NCBI GenBank assembly: GCA_021776915.1
Contig: JAIQZU010000007.1
Location: 1-60,024, forward strand
Source: Candidatus Scalindua sp.
GTDB lineage: Bacteria; Planctomycetota; Brocadiia; Brocadiales; Scalinduaceae
Length of the DNA stretch: 60,024 nt
Direction: 5' to 3'
In this document: piece after piece, positions 23,602-32,847 of the stretch
Position numbering within the stretch: position 1 is the stretch's first letter
Layout: each line of letters begins with the position of its first letter
Program-made: the position numbers and the translations under genes
Notes under the pieces: model-generated
The model's database searches: none
The model's input: only the letters and a program-made list of their open reading frames with translations
What the model was told of the DNA's origin: nothing

Positions 23602-26226
23602 TTAGGAATCCGGCAAGTGTAATTCTTTTTTCATATAACTTACTCTCTCTTTGGCCTGCCATATTCTGATTCCCATCAAACCACGTATATGACCAAACAG
23701 CTTATTTGATTTCTGTTCATCTATAATATAGGTATAAGTTTCTATTGCCTTATCATAGTAGTTTGCCTGTTCACTTTCAAATAACAATGCCAATTCTTCG
23801 TAGAGATTTCCAATTCGATATTGTGCATTAAAGGGTGTTATCCCCGTGAACTTTTCTATTATTTCATTAAATTTTGTTGTTGCCAGCTTATAATTAATTT
23901 TCGTTCCTTCATCGTCTCCCACATCATAAAGCGCCATGCCGACATAATGATATGCCTCTGCAACTGCATACGAATGTTCCTGCGCCTCCTCCTTGACCCC
24001 TTCTTTAAGTTCTTCCAATATATTTTTGTTCCTTCGTTCCACCGCATCAACAAGACTGATACTCAGTGGAATCTCAGAATCTTCCAGTTCATTCTGGCTC
24101 TCTATTCTTACATCTGGAAAAAGTAATTTTGAGAGGTTCTCCAGACTCAACCCTTTAACCAGGTAGAGATCACTGACAGAGCGGAACTTTTCATGCTTTT
24201 TTCTGTAATTTATAATAATGTCTGTTTCTTCTCCACTCATCCCAAACTCTGTATTCAAGAATAAACTGAGGTCATCATCACTGCCCAGGACCAGTTTCTT
24301 GTATAATCTCAGTAATTTAACTAAAACCGCCAGTTTGTAAGAAGGCGTTTCTCCATGTAAGACAGATCTTCTGAAGAAAATAAGCCATGGATTTCTGCAG
24401 GATATATTTAATTGTCTTTTATTGTCATAAAAAACTTCCAGGGCTATTTTAAGCTTGCATTCTTCCAGGTCCTTTGAGCCTTTGTAATTGAGTTCCTGAT
24501 GTTTTTTGTTAATTCGGTTAAAATATTCATCTATTATCTCTCTCATCTGGATAGAATTCAGCTTGCGGTATAGCTTGAGTTCATGTGGACTATACTCTAA
24601 AGCCTTTTTGTAGTGTTCAACAGCTTCATCATATTGTTGATTTTGACAGTCCTTATCTCCGAGATATTCATAAAATCTTTTAGACATTCTCCTCGGACTG
24701 AGGCCATCCTTGTCTAAATGGGCAGATTTTTCAAAATGTTCTACTATCTCTTTTGGAGTCTGTAAGGATTTTCTTGTAAGGAAATCCAGGCCTGAAATGT
24801 ATTCATATACGCTATTACATCTCTGTGTCACATCTTCGCTGATGCCATTGCATATTTTTGCCTTTTGAATGCAATCTCTTGCCTGTTGGAACAAACCAAA
24901 TTCTGAGTACACTTTTCCTAATTGGAAAAGTATGTTTACACTCGCTTCACTATCATTGTCCTGATTATCCGTATATTGCTTTAAGAGTTTTTCAATAGTG
25001 GTCTTATAAATAACAGGAACAACTTCAACTTTATTGTTTGCAACACGTACTACGTACACTTTTATATCTCCCGATTCAGGGTTAATATACACACCGGGAA
25101 CTTCTTCTCCATCAGTAAACCTTATCCATGATGTCTTCTTAATAACGCTTGCAGTAAAAACTATATCCTTCCCCTTAACTATATCTTTTAAAGTCAATAT
25201 CCTGTTCCACGGTATTTCTCCCTCCTTTTCTGTGTCGGGCATTACAATCTTGAAATTCTTCAAAATATCAATCTCATTCTTTTTGAAAAGATCCCAGTTC
25301 TTTAGTTTGCCCAATAGTTGTTCTTCCTGCGCAACCTCACGTGGCAATATCCTCAGTGTCATTTCTCCTCCCAGTTGCTTTACTATTATGCCACTCAAAA
25401 CAGCTTCAGGAATACCTCCAACTCCTATGATTAAATCAACTTCTCCCCTCGACACCGCAAATGTCGGAGTAAGGTCATCTTCTTTAACAAGGACTACTTT
25501 TGCTCCAAGTTTATTAATCGTTTCTATGAGTCTCTTATGCCGCAACCTGTCAAGGACAACTACCTTCATCTTTCCGATTTCATCACGAATATTCTGTGCT
25601 GTCGTCTCTTTGTTATTGTTTTTCAGCGCCTTTAGTGCCATAAGCCTTAGATTTTTCGTAATACCACAGGTTATGTTGACGCCGGCGCCCTTGTATTTAT
25701 CGCCAACTATAGTCTTTACCCCATACATATCCGGAGAATTAAATAACTTCCTCCTTTCACTATATCCAACTGCAAAAATTACCCCTCCCTCAGATTTCTG
25801 ATCTACTATACAGCGGTCATTCTCGAAGGCGCTTAGTACAATGTCTGCTTCGTTATCCTTATGCACCGTGGCGGAACCGAATTTTTCCCCTATATACAAC
25901 ATCGGCATGTTTTTCCGCTCTCCCTCTGCATTTACCACAAAAGCCTTCCACCAGTTAAAGCTGTTATAAACATGCCTGAGCCACCAGACCGCCATACCCC
26001 TTGTACGAAATACATTAAATCCCTCGCCATTTGTACTGAAATACCTCAAGGTTCTTGCGGCAACAATTCCAACGGCATGTCTTAGTTCATTTCTATTTGT
26101 CAACTGAAGGCCATCCTCAGAAACTTTCAAATTAAATTTCTCAGGAATATAGGCCTCTAAAATATAAGGGTCATCTATCCTTTTAGAGTCAAAGCTATTG
26201 TCCTTTATGAATGCAGTTTCACTCAT
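23602..26226 (-). CDS. GlpX-like (class II FBPase) domain fused to HhH and TPR repeats, probably catalytically altered
   Basis: An 874-residue protein. Residues about 45-400 follow class II fructose-1,6-bisphosphatase: MPMLYIGEKFG, FNSPDMYGVKTIVG, KNLRLMALKALK, IIGVGGIPEAVLSGIIVKQLGGEM and KDIVFTASVIKKT. The metal site is changed: the DPxEGT loop of GlpX reads SAFEND and the first catalytic Asp region (GDKNTAD) is not conserved, while GGxPE is kept. Residues about 430-590 and 750-860 are TPR-like helices (YDEAVEHYKKALEYSPHELK, YDKAIETYTYII). An IINYRKKHEKFRSVSDLYLVKG stretch at about 670 looks like a ComEA-type helix-hairpin-helix. Probably a scaffold or regulator derived from FBPase. Confidence 0.7.
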   Translation of the reverse strand: MSETAFIKDNSFDSKRIDDPYILEAYIPEKFNLKVSEDGLQLTNRNELRHAVGIVAARTLRYFSTNGEGFNVFRTRGMAVWWLRHVYNSFNWWKAFVVNAEGERKNMPMLYIGEKFGSATVHKDNEADIVLSAFENDRCIVDQKSEGGVIFAVGYSERRKLFNSPDMYGVKTIVGDKYKGAGVNITCGITKNLRLMALKALKNNNKETTAQNIRDEIGKMKVVVLDRLRHKRLIETINKLGAKVVLVKEDDLTPTFAVSRGEVDLIIGVGGIPEAVLSGIIVKQLGGEMTLRILPREVAQEEQLLGKLKNWDLFKKNEIDILKNFKIVMPDTEKEGEIPWNRILTLKDIVKGKDIVFTASVIKKTSWIRFTDGEEVPGVYINPESGDIKVYVVRVANNKVEVVPVIYKTTIEKLLKQYTDNQDNDSEASVNILFQLGKVYSEFGLFQQARDCIQKAKICNGISEDVTQRCNSVYEYISGLDFLTRKSLQTPKEIVEHFEKSAHLDKDGLSPRRMSKRFYEYLGDKDCQNQQYDEAVEHYKKALEYSPHELKLYRKLNSIQMREIIDEYFNRINKKHQELNYKGSKDLEECKLKIALEVFYDNKRQLNISCRNPWLIFFRRSVLHGETPSYKLAVLVKLLRLYKKLVLGSDDDLSLFLNTEFGMSGEETDIIINYRKKHEKFRSVSDLYLVKGLSLENLSKLLFPDVRIESQNELEDSEIPLSISLVDAVERRNKNILEELKEGVKEEAQEHSYAVAEAYHYVGMALYDVGDDEGTKINYKLATTKFNEIIEKFTGITPFNAQYRIGNLYEELALLFESEQANYYDKAIETYTYIIDEQKSNKLFGHIRGLMGIRIWQAKERVSYMKKELHLPDS

Positions 26227-26460
26227 TTTTGAACTTCTTTAAAAAGTAATAACTCTCATTATCTCATATACTAACATTGTGTTACTGTACTACTATCATT
26301 TATATCACAGTAAAAAAAGATTGTAAATTAAAATCAATTGTTTTGAGACTTTTTACGTAATTTCTTGAAACAACACAAAATTGACTTTCAAAAACTGTTT
26401 TGCTAAAATTCTTAGAAACTAAGTTAAATTTACTACAGTTTTAAGTGGAAGGAAAAGAAA

Positions 26461-28437
26461 ATGCAAAAATTTTTGGAAAAAGAAAAAGAACTGCGAGGAA
26501 AAGGCATTGCTGATAAGCAAATCGAAGAAACCGTGGCCTTCTTGCGCCAGAAAGGTATAGACACGGTCTGGGATGTACAGGCCGCATACGATTCAAGCCT
26601 CTTCGGCCTTAAGGATAGATGCTCTTTTGGAAGCCATGGGCTTTGCTGTCGCAACTGCAATCTGGGTCCGTGCAGACTGGGTGGAGAAGATTTTCCACTA
26701 CACACAAAGCTTGCCGCTCCCAATTTAAAGCGGTCATCCTGTGGTAAAACAGCAGATAATATGGTTGCGGGGATGTTTCTGCAGACCGTCCTGCGCGGTA
26801 CAAGCTCTCACATCGGCCACGCTATACACGTAGCAAAGCTCTTCGTAAAGGCGGCTGAAGGTTCTGATAATTTTCCGATAAAGGACGAAGCAAAGCTTCA
26901 TGCGGTTGCAAATGAACTCGGCATCGATACAGAAGGAAAACAGACCCTTGATATCGCAAAGGAAGTAGGCCGGAAGGCAATGGAAGATCTAGTCGGGCCG
27001 GGTGAAGGGCCGATGAGCTTTGCGCTTGCCCTGGCGCCAAAGAATATTGATAAACTCGTAGAGGCAAATCTCATCCCACTCAAAGGCGCTACTGAAACAA
27101 TCGTTCAGGGAATCCACAGCACTGCACAGGGTATGATGAGCAGTACCGATCACCTGATTATGTCCTGTCTGAAATTTGGAGTGATAGACGTTCTGGCCCT
27201 TTACATCTCCACCCAACTTCAGGATATCTTACTCGGCGTCCCTACACCAAAGGAAAGCAAAATCGGAATGGACGTTCTGGAAAAAGATAAGGTAAACATC
27301 CTCGTCCACGGCCATGTCCCTGTGCTCTCAGAAATGGTTATCAACTATGCAAACAAACTTGAGGAGCAGGCTAAAGCGGCAGGGGCAAAAGGAATAAATG
27401 TAGTAGGTACATGCTGTACGGGTACAGAGGTGCTGGTGCGGCTCGGAATCCCGATGGCTGGCAGTACGATCATGCAGGAGCTTGTTGTTGGTACGGGAGT
27501 GGTTGATGCAGTATGCGTGGATGTACAGTGTGTATATCCATCTCTCTCAGCCATTACAAAAGGGCTTCATACCCGTCTAATTACTACCATGCCGGAACTG
27601 AGGATGGACAATGACATATACATTGAATTTACACCGGACAACGCTGATAAAGCGGCCACTCAAATCGTTGAAGAAGCTATTGCTGCTTACAAAGAGCGCA
27701 AGGCTGACAGAGTCTTCCTGCCAAAAGCAAAAGGGCACAAGCTGATGGGAGGGTTTTCTACAGAAGTCCTGATAGAGGTTCTTAAAAAACTGAATCCTGA
27801 AGAACCATTAAAGCCGTTGGTTGATTTGATTATTGACGGTTCAATTCAGGGCGTTGCCGTTATTGCCGGATGCCTGTCGTCAAAAATCCAGACCGACATG
27901 AGCTTTGTAACCATAGCAAAAGAACTTCTTAAGAATAACGTCCTTGTGCTTGCCACAGGATGTGCGGCAACGGGATGTGCAAGGCATGGCTTACTGACAG
28001 GGGAGGCAAAAGAATTTGTCGGCGATTCACTCCGGGGTGTGCTTGATACCCTTGGAAAGGCTGCTGGCCTGAATGGATCAATGCCGCCTATCCTTCATTT
28101 CGGCTCATGTGTAGATAATTCCAGATGTGCGGTACTTGCTTCGGCAATCGCTGATTATCTGGATACATCCATAGACAAACTCCCGCTCGTGGCAAGCGCA
28201 GCCGAACACGTTGTTGAAAAAGCAGCCGCCATATACATGGGCGTGATATCCCTGGGTATAACCACCCATATAGGCGTAACCCCAAAACTGGGAGGCTCCC
28301 CATATGTAATCAACATGCTCACTAAGGAACTGGAAAAAACTACCGGTAGCACCTTGATTATTGAAATCGATCCGAAGGAATCAGCAAAGGCGATGATCAA
28401 TCACATTAAGAAAAAGAGGAAAGAACTTGGAATTTGA
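26461..28437 (+). CDS. cooS: Ni-Fe carbon monoxide dehydrogenase catalytic subunit
   Basis: A 658-residue homodimeric CODH (CO + H2O to CO2, or the reverse for the Wood-Ljungdahl pathway). The N-terminal CSFGSHGLCCRNCNLGPCRL carries the D-cluster and B-cluster cysteines (about residues 58-76), with another Cys in SSCGKTADN. C-cluster residues are seen in VHGHVPVLSE (His), CCTGTEVLVRLG, VDVQCVYPSL, TGCAATGCARHGLL and HFGSCVDNSR. The usual last Cys ligand, about 50 residues after the HFGSC Cys, appears as Ile in SLGITTHIG, and no Cys follows NSRC. The ribosome site is GGAAGGA. No acetyl-CoA synthase genes are in the window. Confidence 0.92.
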   Translation: MQKFLEKEKELRGKGIADKQIEETVAFLRQKGIDTVWDVQAAYDSSLFGLKDRCSFGSHGLCCRNCNLGPCRLGGEDFPLHTKLAAPNLKRSSCGKTADNMVAGMFLQTVLRGTSSHIGHAIHVAKLFVKAAEGSDNFPIKDEAKLHAVANELGIDTEGKQTLDIAKEVGRKAMEDLVGPGEGPMSFALALAPKNIDKLVEANLIPLKGATETIVQGIHSTAQGMMSSTDHLIMSCLKFGVIDVLALYISTQLQDILLGVPTPKESKIGMDVLEKDKVNILVHGHVPVLSEMVINYANKLEEQAKAAGAKGINVVGTCCTGTEVLVRLGIPMAGSTIMQELVVGTGVVDAVCVDVQCVYPSLSAITKGLHTRLITTMPELRMDNDIYIEFTPDNADKAATQIVEEAIAAYKERKADRVFLPKAKGHKLMGGFSTEVLIEVLKKLNPEEPLKPLVDLIIDGSIQGVAVIAGCLSSKIQTDMSFVTIAKELLKNNVLVLATGCAATGCARHGLLTGEAKEFVGDSLRGVLDTLGKAAGLNGSMPPILHFGSCVDNSRCAVLASAIADYLDTSIDKLPLVASAAEHVVEKAAAIYMGVISLGITTHIGVTPKLGGSPYVINMLTKELEKTTGSTLIIEIDPKESAKAMINHIKKKRKELGI

Positions 28438-28492
28438 CAAGGCGATTTAAAATGACCACAATACCTGAATAATATCAGACAGGAGGACTATC

Positions 28493-28726
28493 ATGAAAAC
28501 TATAGCCATTGCCAAATTCAAAGCGTATGCGTTAAAGATTATAGATCAGGTTGCTAAATCAAATGAAAGTCTGGTTATTACAAAAAGGGGAAAACCACTT
28601 GCAGAGCTTATCCCTTTTAGAAAATCTGAGTAAAAACCTGTTCCGGGAAAATTAGCAGACGCACTCGTCTTTGAAAAAGATATTGTGGAACCATTAGGCG
28701 ATAATATGTGGGAAGCTTGCAAGTGA
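28493..28726 (+). pseudogene. Phd-type antitoxin gene with a premature in-frame TAA
   Basis: AGGAGG precedes ATG 28493. The frame reads MKTIAIAKFKAYALKIIDQV, then SLVITKRGKPLAELIPFRKS and E, and then TAA (28631-28633). It continues without frameshift as KPVPGKLADALVFEKDIVEP, LGDNMWEACK and TGA at 28724-28726. The second part is the typical Phd/YefM C-terminus that wraps the toxin (ending D.V.P....WEA), so the stop removes the neutralising part and leaves a 46-residue DNA-binding half. The true stop overlaps the toxin start (GTGA), as expected for an originally coupled operon. Confidence 0.75.
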
Positions 28727-29121
28727 GATATCTTTTAGATACTCATACCTGGATTTGGTGGCACATGCATCCACAGAAGCTTTCACGGAAAGTAAAATCT
28801 ATTATAACTAATGAGGAAAAATACGATGAAATGCTTTTGTCGGCAATTTCTCCGTGGGAGTTTAGTAAACTTCTTGAAAACGGCAGAATAGGTATTTCCT
28901 GTGACCCTGAAATGTGGATTCATGAGGCACTGGACATGTATAAACTCAGGCTTGTTCCTTTATACCCCTTATTGGCCTACCGTTTCACCATTTTACCACA
29001 ACCTTTTCATGATGACCCCGCCGACCAAATTATTGTGACAACTGCACGAGAGGAAAATGCAACTATCCTCACTAAAGATAAAAGAATATTAAACTATTCA
29101 CATGTTAAAAGTCTTTGGTGA
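28723..29121 (+). CDS. PIN-domain toxin (VapC-like ribonuclease)
   Basis: From the GTG at 28723 the protein is 132 residues and begins RYLLDTHTWIWWHMHPQKLS, the standard PIN start with the first acidic residue in LLDTH. A GTG at 28708 would add five residues. Further acidic positions lie in LSAISPWEFSKL and in DDPADQIIVTTAREENATIL followed by TKDKRI. VapC-type toxins cleave tRNA or rRNA. It is coupled to the Phd gene upstream, whose premature stop raises the question of whether the toxin is still controlled. Confidence 0.88.
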   Translation: MRYLLDTHTWIWWHMHPQKLSRKVKSIITNEEKYDEMLLSAISPWEFSKLLENGRIGISCDPEMWIHEALDMYKLRLVPLYPLLAYRFTILPQPFHDDPADQIIVTTAREENATILTKDKRILNYSHVKSLW

Positions 29122-29578
29122 TTCAAGTTGGAGTTAGATAATTTGCTATGAAAAAGAAATTGAACAGTAATTATCAAAGAAGATTTATTAGCAGTTCAAA
29201 TCCAAATCTTTAGTAACAAAACTGTGGAATAATAAAGAGTTCATTGAGTTTTAAACCAGTAGTAACCTCTCTGAGTCGGAGACCGTTTGAACTAAGACCA
29301 AACACTTTTAAAAAGTAAGGCCGCTTAGGAAGGTAGGAATTGCAGGAAGGGAGACAAAAAGCAAAGAATTTGTTTACTAAAGTTTTTTCCTGAATTTCCT
29401 GTTTTCCTTAGCGGTTAATAATAATTTAGCTATTCTTTATACATATTGCAGATTCAATCAAAACCTTTAACGTCTATTCCCAAACTCCCTTAAATCTGTT
29501 GACTTAAATACTGTGCCAATCTATTATCTTTAAATAATAAAGATTCCTTATATTATCATATTAATAGTTAGAGCCACA
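29122..29578. other. Noncoding interval with one MITE-like repeat
   Basis: No gene seen. The only structure is the inverted-repeat element at 29321-29414. AT-rich DNA at 29480-29575 may hold the promoter of the next gene. Confidence 0.5.
29321..29414. repeat. Dispersed inverted-repeat element, copy 2
   Basis: The left arm CCGCTTAGGAAGGTAGGAATT and the right arm, which ends TTTCCTTAGCGG, are imperfect reverse complements about 95 bases apart end to end. The arms match the element in the addA-addB gap (10300-10384). Both copies are noncoding. Confidence 0.65.
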
Positions 29579-30475
29579 GTGAAAGCGATGGAAGGTTACC
29601 TCAAGTTAATCTATCAGAACTATACCTCAGCGACGCGCTTTGAGGAATACTGGTTCGCATTCGAGAATTATTTGGATCACCACTTTCCAAATGATGGGAC
29701 GGACGATTCCGTCCGTAAACGATTACAACGCTTTGAGGACCACCTGAAGCAGATACTCGTCCATGAACTATTTTGGGAACGTCTCTATCGCCTGCCAGAG
29801 GCCAATGAACTTGCGGAACTGCAACCACGAGTTTTCCGCGAGATTAACAAGGACACATCAGCACATGAAGCGTTTGCATCGGACTATTCACGATTCGCAC
29901 GGGGCCAGAAGCCAAAAGAACCATTAGTACGACTCATCAATCTACTCTACACTGTGCGCTGCAACTCCCAACATGGACAGAAGATCCTTCCAGAGGAATG
30001 GGAAGATATTCGAAAACGAAATGAACAGGTTTTCTCCCTTACAGTTCCTCTTCTTTCCCATCTCGACGAACTTATCATAACGCAGTTCGTTGTGCTTGGG
30101 GTTTTTTCATACGGCATCTTGAAAGAAGCCTCGGATGATGATTTATCCTTCAGGGTTGAACGTCATGAAGATCTGAAAATCAAAGGTCATTTGTACGATA
30201 TGGGGCGATTCCCTGCTTGGCGGTACAACACTTGGGGGTGGGTAAATGGCTGTGTTCTTCGTACCCTAAGTCAGTTCCGACTTAAACATGTTAGCTTCTG
30301 TGACAACGTTGAGGGAGACCAGTTTAAGAGACGGCTCGTCCTCGCATACAATCAGACCAACGATGCTCAACACCTCGTTTGGGCATATCACTTTGCATCT
30401 GAACCTGATTTCAGGACAAAGATCAAAGATGGAGTTTGGAGAAGCTTCAACAATAGGGATGCAGATGACGCTTGA
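29579..30475 (+). CDS. HEPN-domain RNase-like protein fused to a GGCT/AIG2-like domain
   Basis: A 298-residue protein (GTG start 29579, or ATG at 29588). Residues about 1-165 are helical and contain LLYTVRCNSQHGQKIL, the R-x4-H motif of HEPN ribonucleases in the RCN..HG form. Residues about 168-298 look like a gamma-glutamylcyclotransferase/AIG2 fold: VLGVFSYGILKEA, GHLYDMGRFPAWRYN, and DNVEGDQFKRRLVLAY with the Glu expected for catalysis, then VWAYHF. HEPN proteins usually act in toxin-antitoxin or phage defence. The fusion is unusual to me and no partner gene is adjacent. Confidence 0.6.
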   Translation: MKAMEGYLKLIYQNYTSATRFEEYWFAFENYLDHHFPNDGTDDSVRKRLQRFEDHLKQILVHELFWERLYRLPEANELAELQPRVFREINKDTSAHEAFASDYSRFARGQKPKEPLVRLINLLYTVRCNSQHGQKILPEEWEDIRKRNEQVFSLTVPLLSHLDELIITQFVVLGVFSYGILKEASDDDLSFRVERHEDLKIKGHLYDMGRFPAWRYNTWGWVNGCVLRTLSQFRLKHVSFCDNVEGDQFKRRLVLAYNQTNDAQHLVWAYHFASEPDFRTKIKDGVWRSFNNRDADDA

Positions 30476-30508
30476 TATAGCGTCTGATACGTAGAGCGTT
30501 TATGAATA

Positions 30509-31063
30509 ATGAAAGATAAAGTAGAACTTACTGATGGGAATATTATTATACGGCCCTGCCGGTTGGAAGATGCTGCTGTTATCTGTGAAGGTGTGCGGGA
30601 GACTATGGGAGAGATGTTACAGTGGGCGCCATGGTGTCATCCTGACTACTCTATGTCTGACTGCACGTCATGGCTCAGTTCCAGACCACAAATGTGGTCG
30701 GAAGGTATCGAATATGATTTCGTTATATTTGATACGAAAAACAATACTTTTCTTGGCGGCTGTGCTATCGATCAAATCAACCGGAAGCACAACTTTGCCA
30801 ATCTCGGATATTGGGTCAGGTCAAGTCAGACAGGGAAAGGTATTGCGACTGCCGCAGTAAGACTTATCAGCAGGTTAGGATTTGAAACACTGGGTTTCAC
30901 ACGCCTTGAGATAGTCGTTGCAGTTCAGAACAGGGCCAGCCAACGCGTTGCCGAAAAAGCAGGCGCCGTCAGGGAAGGTGTTCACAGAAACCGCCATGTT
31001 GTGCGTGACAAGATTTACGACTCTGTCATGTTCTCACTGATACCTCAGGATTTGCAGGAGTGA
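30509..31063 (+). CDS. GNAT N-acetyltransferase, RimJ/RimL type
   Basis: A 184-residue protein. It begins with the RimJ/L-type IIIRPCRLEDAAVICEGVRE and has FLGGCAIDQINRKHNFANLG and then YWVRSSQTGKGIATAAVRLI, the acetyl-CoA binding loop (Q/RxxGxG/A). FTRLEIVVAVQNRASQRVAE and KAGAVREGVHRNRHVVRDK complete the family pattern. Possible substrates include ribosomal protein N-termini or small molecules. It follows the HEPN-GGCT gene by 33 bases and may be cotranscribed. Confidence 0.88.
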   Translation: MKDKVELTDGNIIIRPCRLEDAAVICEGVRETMGEMLQWAPWCHPDYSMSDCTSWLSSRPQMWSEGIEYDFVIFDTKNNTFLGGCAIDQINRKHNFANLGYWVRSSQTGKGIATAAVRLISRLGFETLGFTRLEIVVAVQNRASQRVAEKAGAVREGVHRNRHVVRDKIYDSVMFSLIPQDLQE

Positions 31064-31161
31064 ATATAGAGAGGCAGAGCAGCCCGCCTCAATGACGAGG
31101 TCGGGTAGGCGCAATCAAAGTGACTAAAGTTACGAAACAAACACTGTTTAAACAGTTATTT

Positions 31162-32847
31162 TTATCCTCCCAAATGTTTTACAATCTTGTCTGCGACACG
31201 AAAGGCGTTTGCATAGATAGTCCAGGTATATGGAACGCTTCCACCCGTTGGCATAAAGCTCCCATCTGTGACGTATAGATTTTCAACGTCATGCGCACGG
31301 CAATCGGGATCAAGCACAGATTTTTTCGGATCTTTTCCAAACCGGCATCCACCTGCCACAAGATTTGGTGGCGGGGAACCGCTGACATTTGAATAGATAT
31401 TTTCTGCACCCATTGTTCTCAAAACATTTTTCGACTTTTCCCCCAGATACTTCCCTACTTTGATATCGTGCGGATGGTATCCAATCCTTATGCGTGCCAC
31501 AGGAGTTCCCCACTTATCCTTCACCTGCGTATCCAGGGAGACAAAGCAATTATCTGTAGGAAGCCAATCGCAGAAAGTCTCAAATTTAACACGGCGCTTT
31601 GTTGTAAAATAAGATTTTAATGCTTTTTTGAATGGCGTTCCCCAGATCAGGTTGCCATCGTCATCCCATTTCTGCTCTTTTGCCTTTCCAATAGGACGGG
31701 GATGTTCAAATAAGAAATCAATGGTACCTCCTTTTTGCCGCTTTCCCCATGCAGAGTCATCAATAAAATACCAATCCTGTAGTCCTCGGTTGACAAAGAG
31801 TCCCTGGTGTTTCAAAGATCTGGCTTTCAAACTATCCACTTTGTCATAAACAAAATCACCTCCGCCTATACCACCTGCAGAAAAAAGAAGATTTTTGCCC
31901 ACCTGGCCTGTATTGTTTGCAAGGCCTTTTTCATGACGCGGGCCTGAGGAAGAGAGCAACAGGCGTGAGGTCTCAGTCGCCAGGCATGCGACGACGAAGA
32001 TATTTGCATCAACTTTTTGCGGTTTGCCAGCCCTGTCATAATACTCAGCAGCGACCACCTTGCCCTGAGAATTGGTTGTAAGCTTATAGACCTTGGCATG
32101 CGGCCGGATTTCGCAACTCCCGGTTTCAAGAGCAGGGTTCAACAATGCTGCCCGGGCACTCCCTTTGGCGCCTGATGCACAACCATAGCTGCCACACCAG
32201 CCGGAATATTCGCAGCTCCGCCGCTTGATGGTGTTGCGAGATAGAATTGCACGCGGAGTCGGCAACGGATGTAACCCCATCTCTTGACATGTAGTATCAA
32301 ACCACTCTGAAAATGGATGTTCAAGGGTGGGGGAGGAAGGAAAATTCATTGTGGAGCGAGGTTCAAGATGTGGATGTTGAACAACACGGCCCGAAACACC
32401 TACCACCGATTCTACTTTGGTATAATACGGTTCAAGATTGTCATAAGAGATCGGCCAATCTGCAAGATTAGCGTTATCGATCGGTCCGAAGGTTGAAAGC
32501 AGGTGGAAATCATCAGGCTTCAGACGGTAAAAAAACCCGCTCATAAAATTAGAAGAGCCACCGACACAGCAGCCCCTCCAGAAATCCCAGCCTGAAACAG
32601 AGGTTGGTTCACTGGTCCATCCCCCATGACCGTCAGATTCTTCAATGACATGCTGTTCATCGTTCAGATTCGGCGTGTAAACACCCTGCCTGTTACTGGC
32701 AAGTTCATCCTTGTAAAAATCCTTTTCCGTAAACCAGGGCCCTTTTTCAAGAACTACTACAGAATAGCCAGCCTCTGATAAAGTCAGTGCAACAGGGCCC
32801 GCTCCGGCGCCACTCCCGACAATACATACGTCAAAATCTGTATTCAT
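31162..32847 (-). CDS. GMC-family oxidoreductase (FAD), large catalytic subunit
   Basis: A 561-residue enzyme from ATG 32847, which overlaps the upstream stop as ATGA. The N-terminal FDVCIVGSGAGAGPVALTLS binds FAD. VGGSSNFMSGFFYRLKPDDF, WPISYDNLEPYYTKVE and the C-terminal NLYVTDGSFMPTGGSVPYT are GMC hallmarks. The best match in kind is the large subunit of membrane-bound gluconate/alcohol dehydrogenases, because the partner gene is a gluconate 2-dehydrogenase subunit 3-like protein. It lacks its own signal and would be carried across the membrane by the TAT signal of the partner. The electron acceptor, usually a cytochrome c subunit, is not encoded nearby. Confidence 0.88.
   Translation of the reverse strand: MNTDFDVCIVGSGAGAGPVALTLSEAGYSVVVLEKGPWFTEKDFYKDELASNRQGVYTPNLNDEQHVIEESDGHGGWTSEPTSVSGWDFWRGCCVGGSSNFMSGFFYRLKPDDFHLLSTFGPIDNANLADWPISYDNLEPYYTKVESVVGVSGRVVQHPHLEPRSTMNFPSSPTLEHPFSEWFDTTCQEMGLHPLPTPRAILSRNTIKRRSCEYSGWCGSYGCASGAKGSARAALLNPALETGSCEIRPHAKVYKLTTNSQGKVVAAEYYDRAGKPQKVDANIFVVACLATETSRLLLSSSGPRHEKGLANNTGQVGKNLLFSAGGIGGGDFVYDKVDSLKARSLKHQGLFVNRGLQDWYFIDDSAWGKRQKGGTIDFLFEHPRPIGKAKEQKWDDDGNLIWGTPFKKALKSYFTTKRRVKFETFCDWLPTDNCFVSLDTQVKDKWGTPVARIRIGYHPHDIKVGKYLGEKSKNVLRTMGAENIYSNVSGSPPPNLVAGGCRFGKDPKKSVLDPDCRAHDVENLYVTDGSFMPTGGSVPYTWTIYANAFRVADKIVKHLGG

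Noticed and set aside
703-28726. A reassigned UAA codon as explanation for the in-frame stops
   Set aside because: Many intact genes in the window end in TAA at the expected family length (for example phd/relE at 59109, the TA pairs and the kor genes), so general reassignment is excluded.
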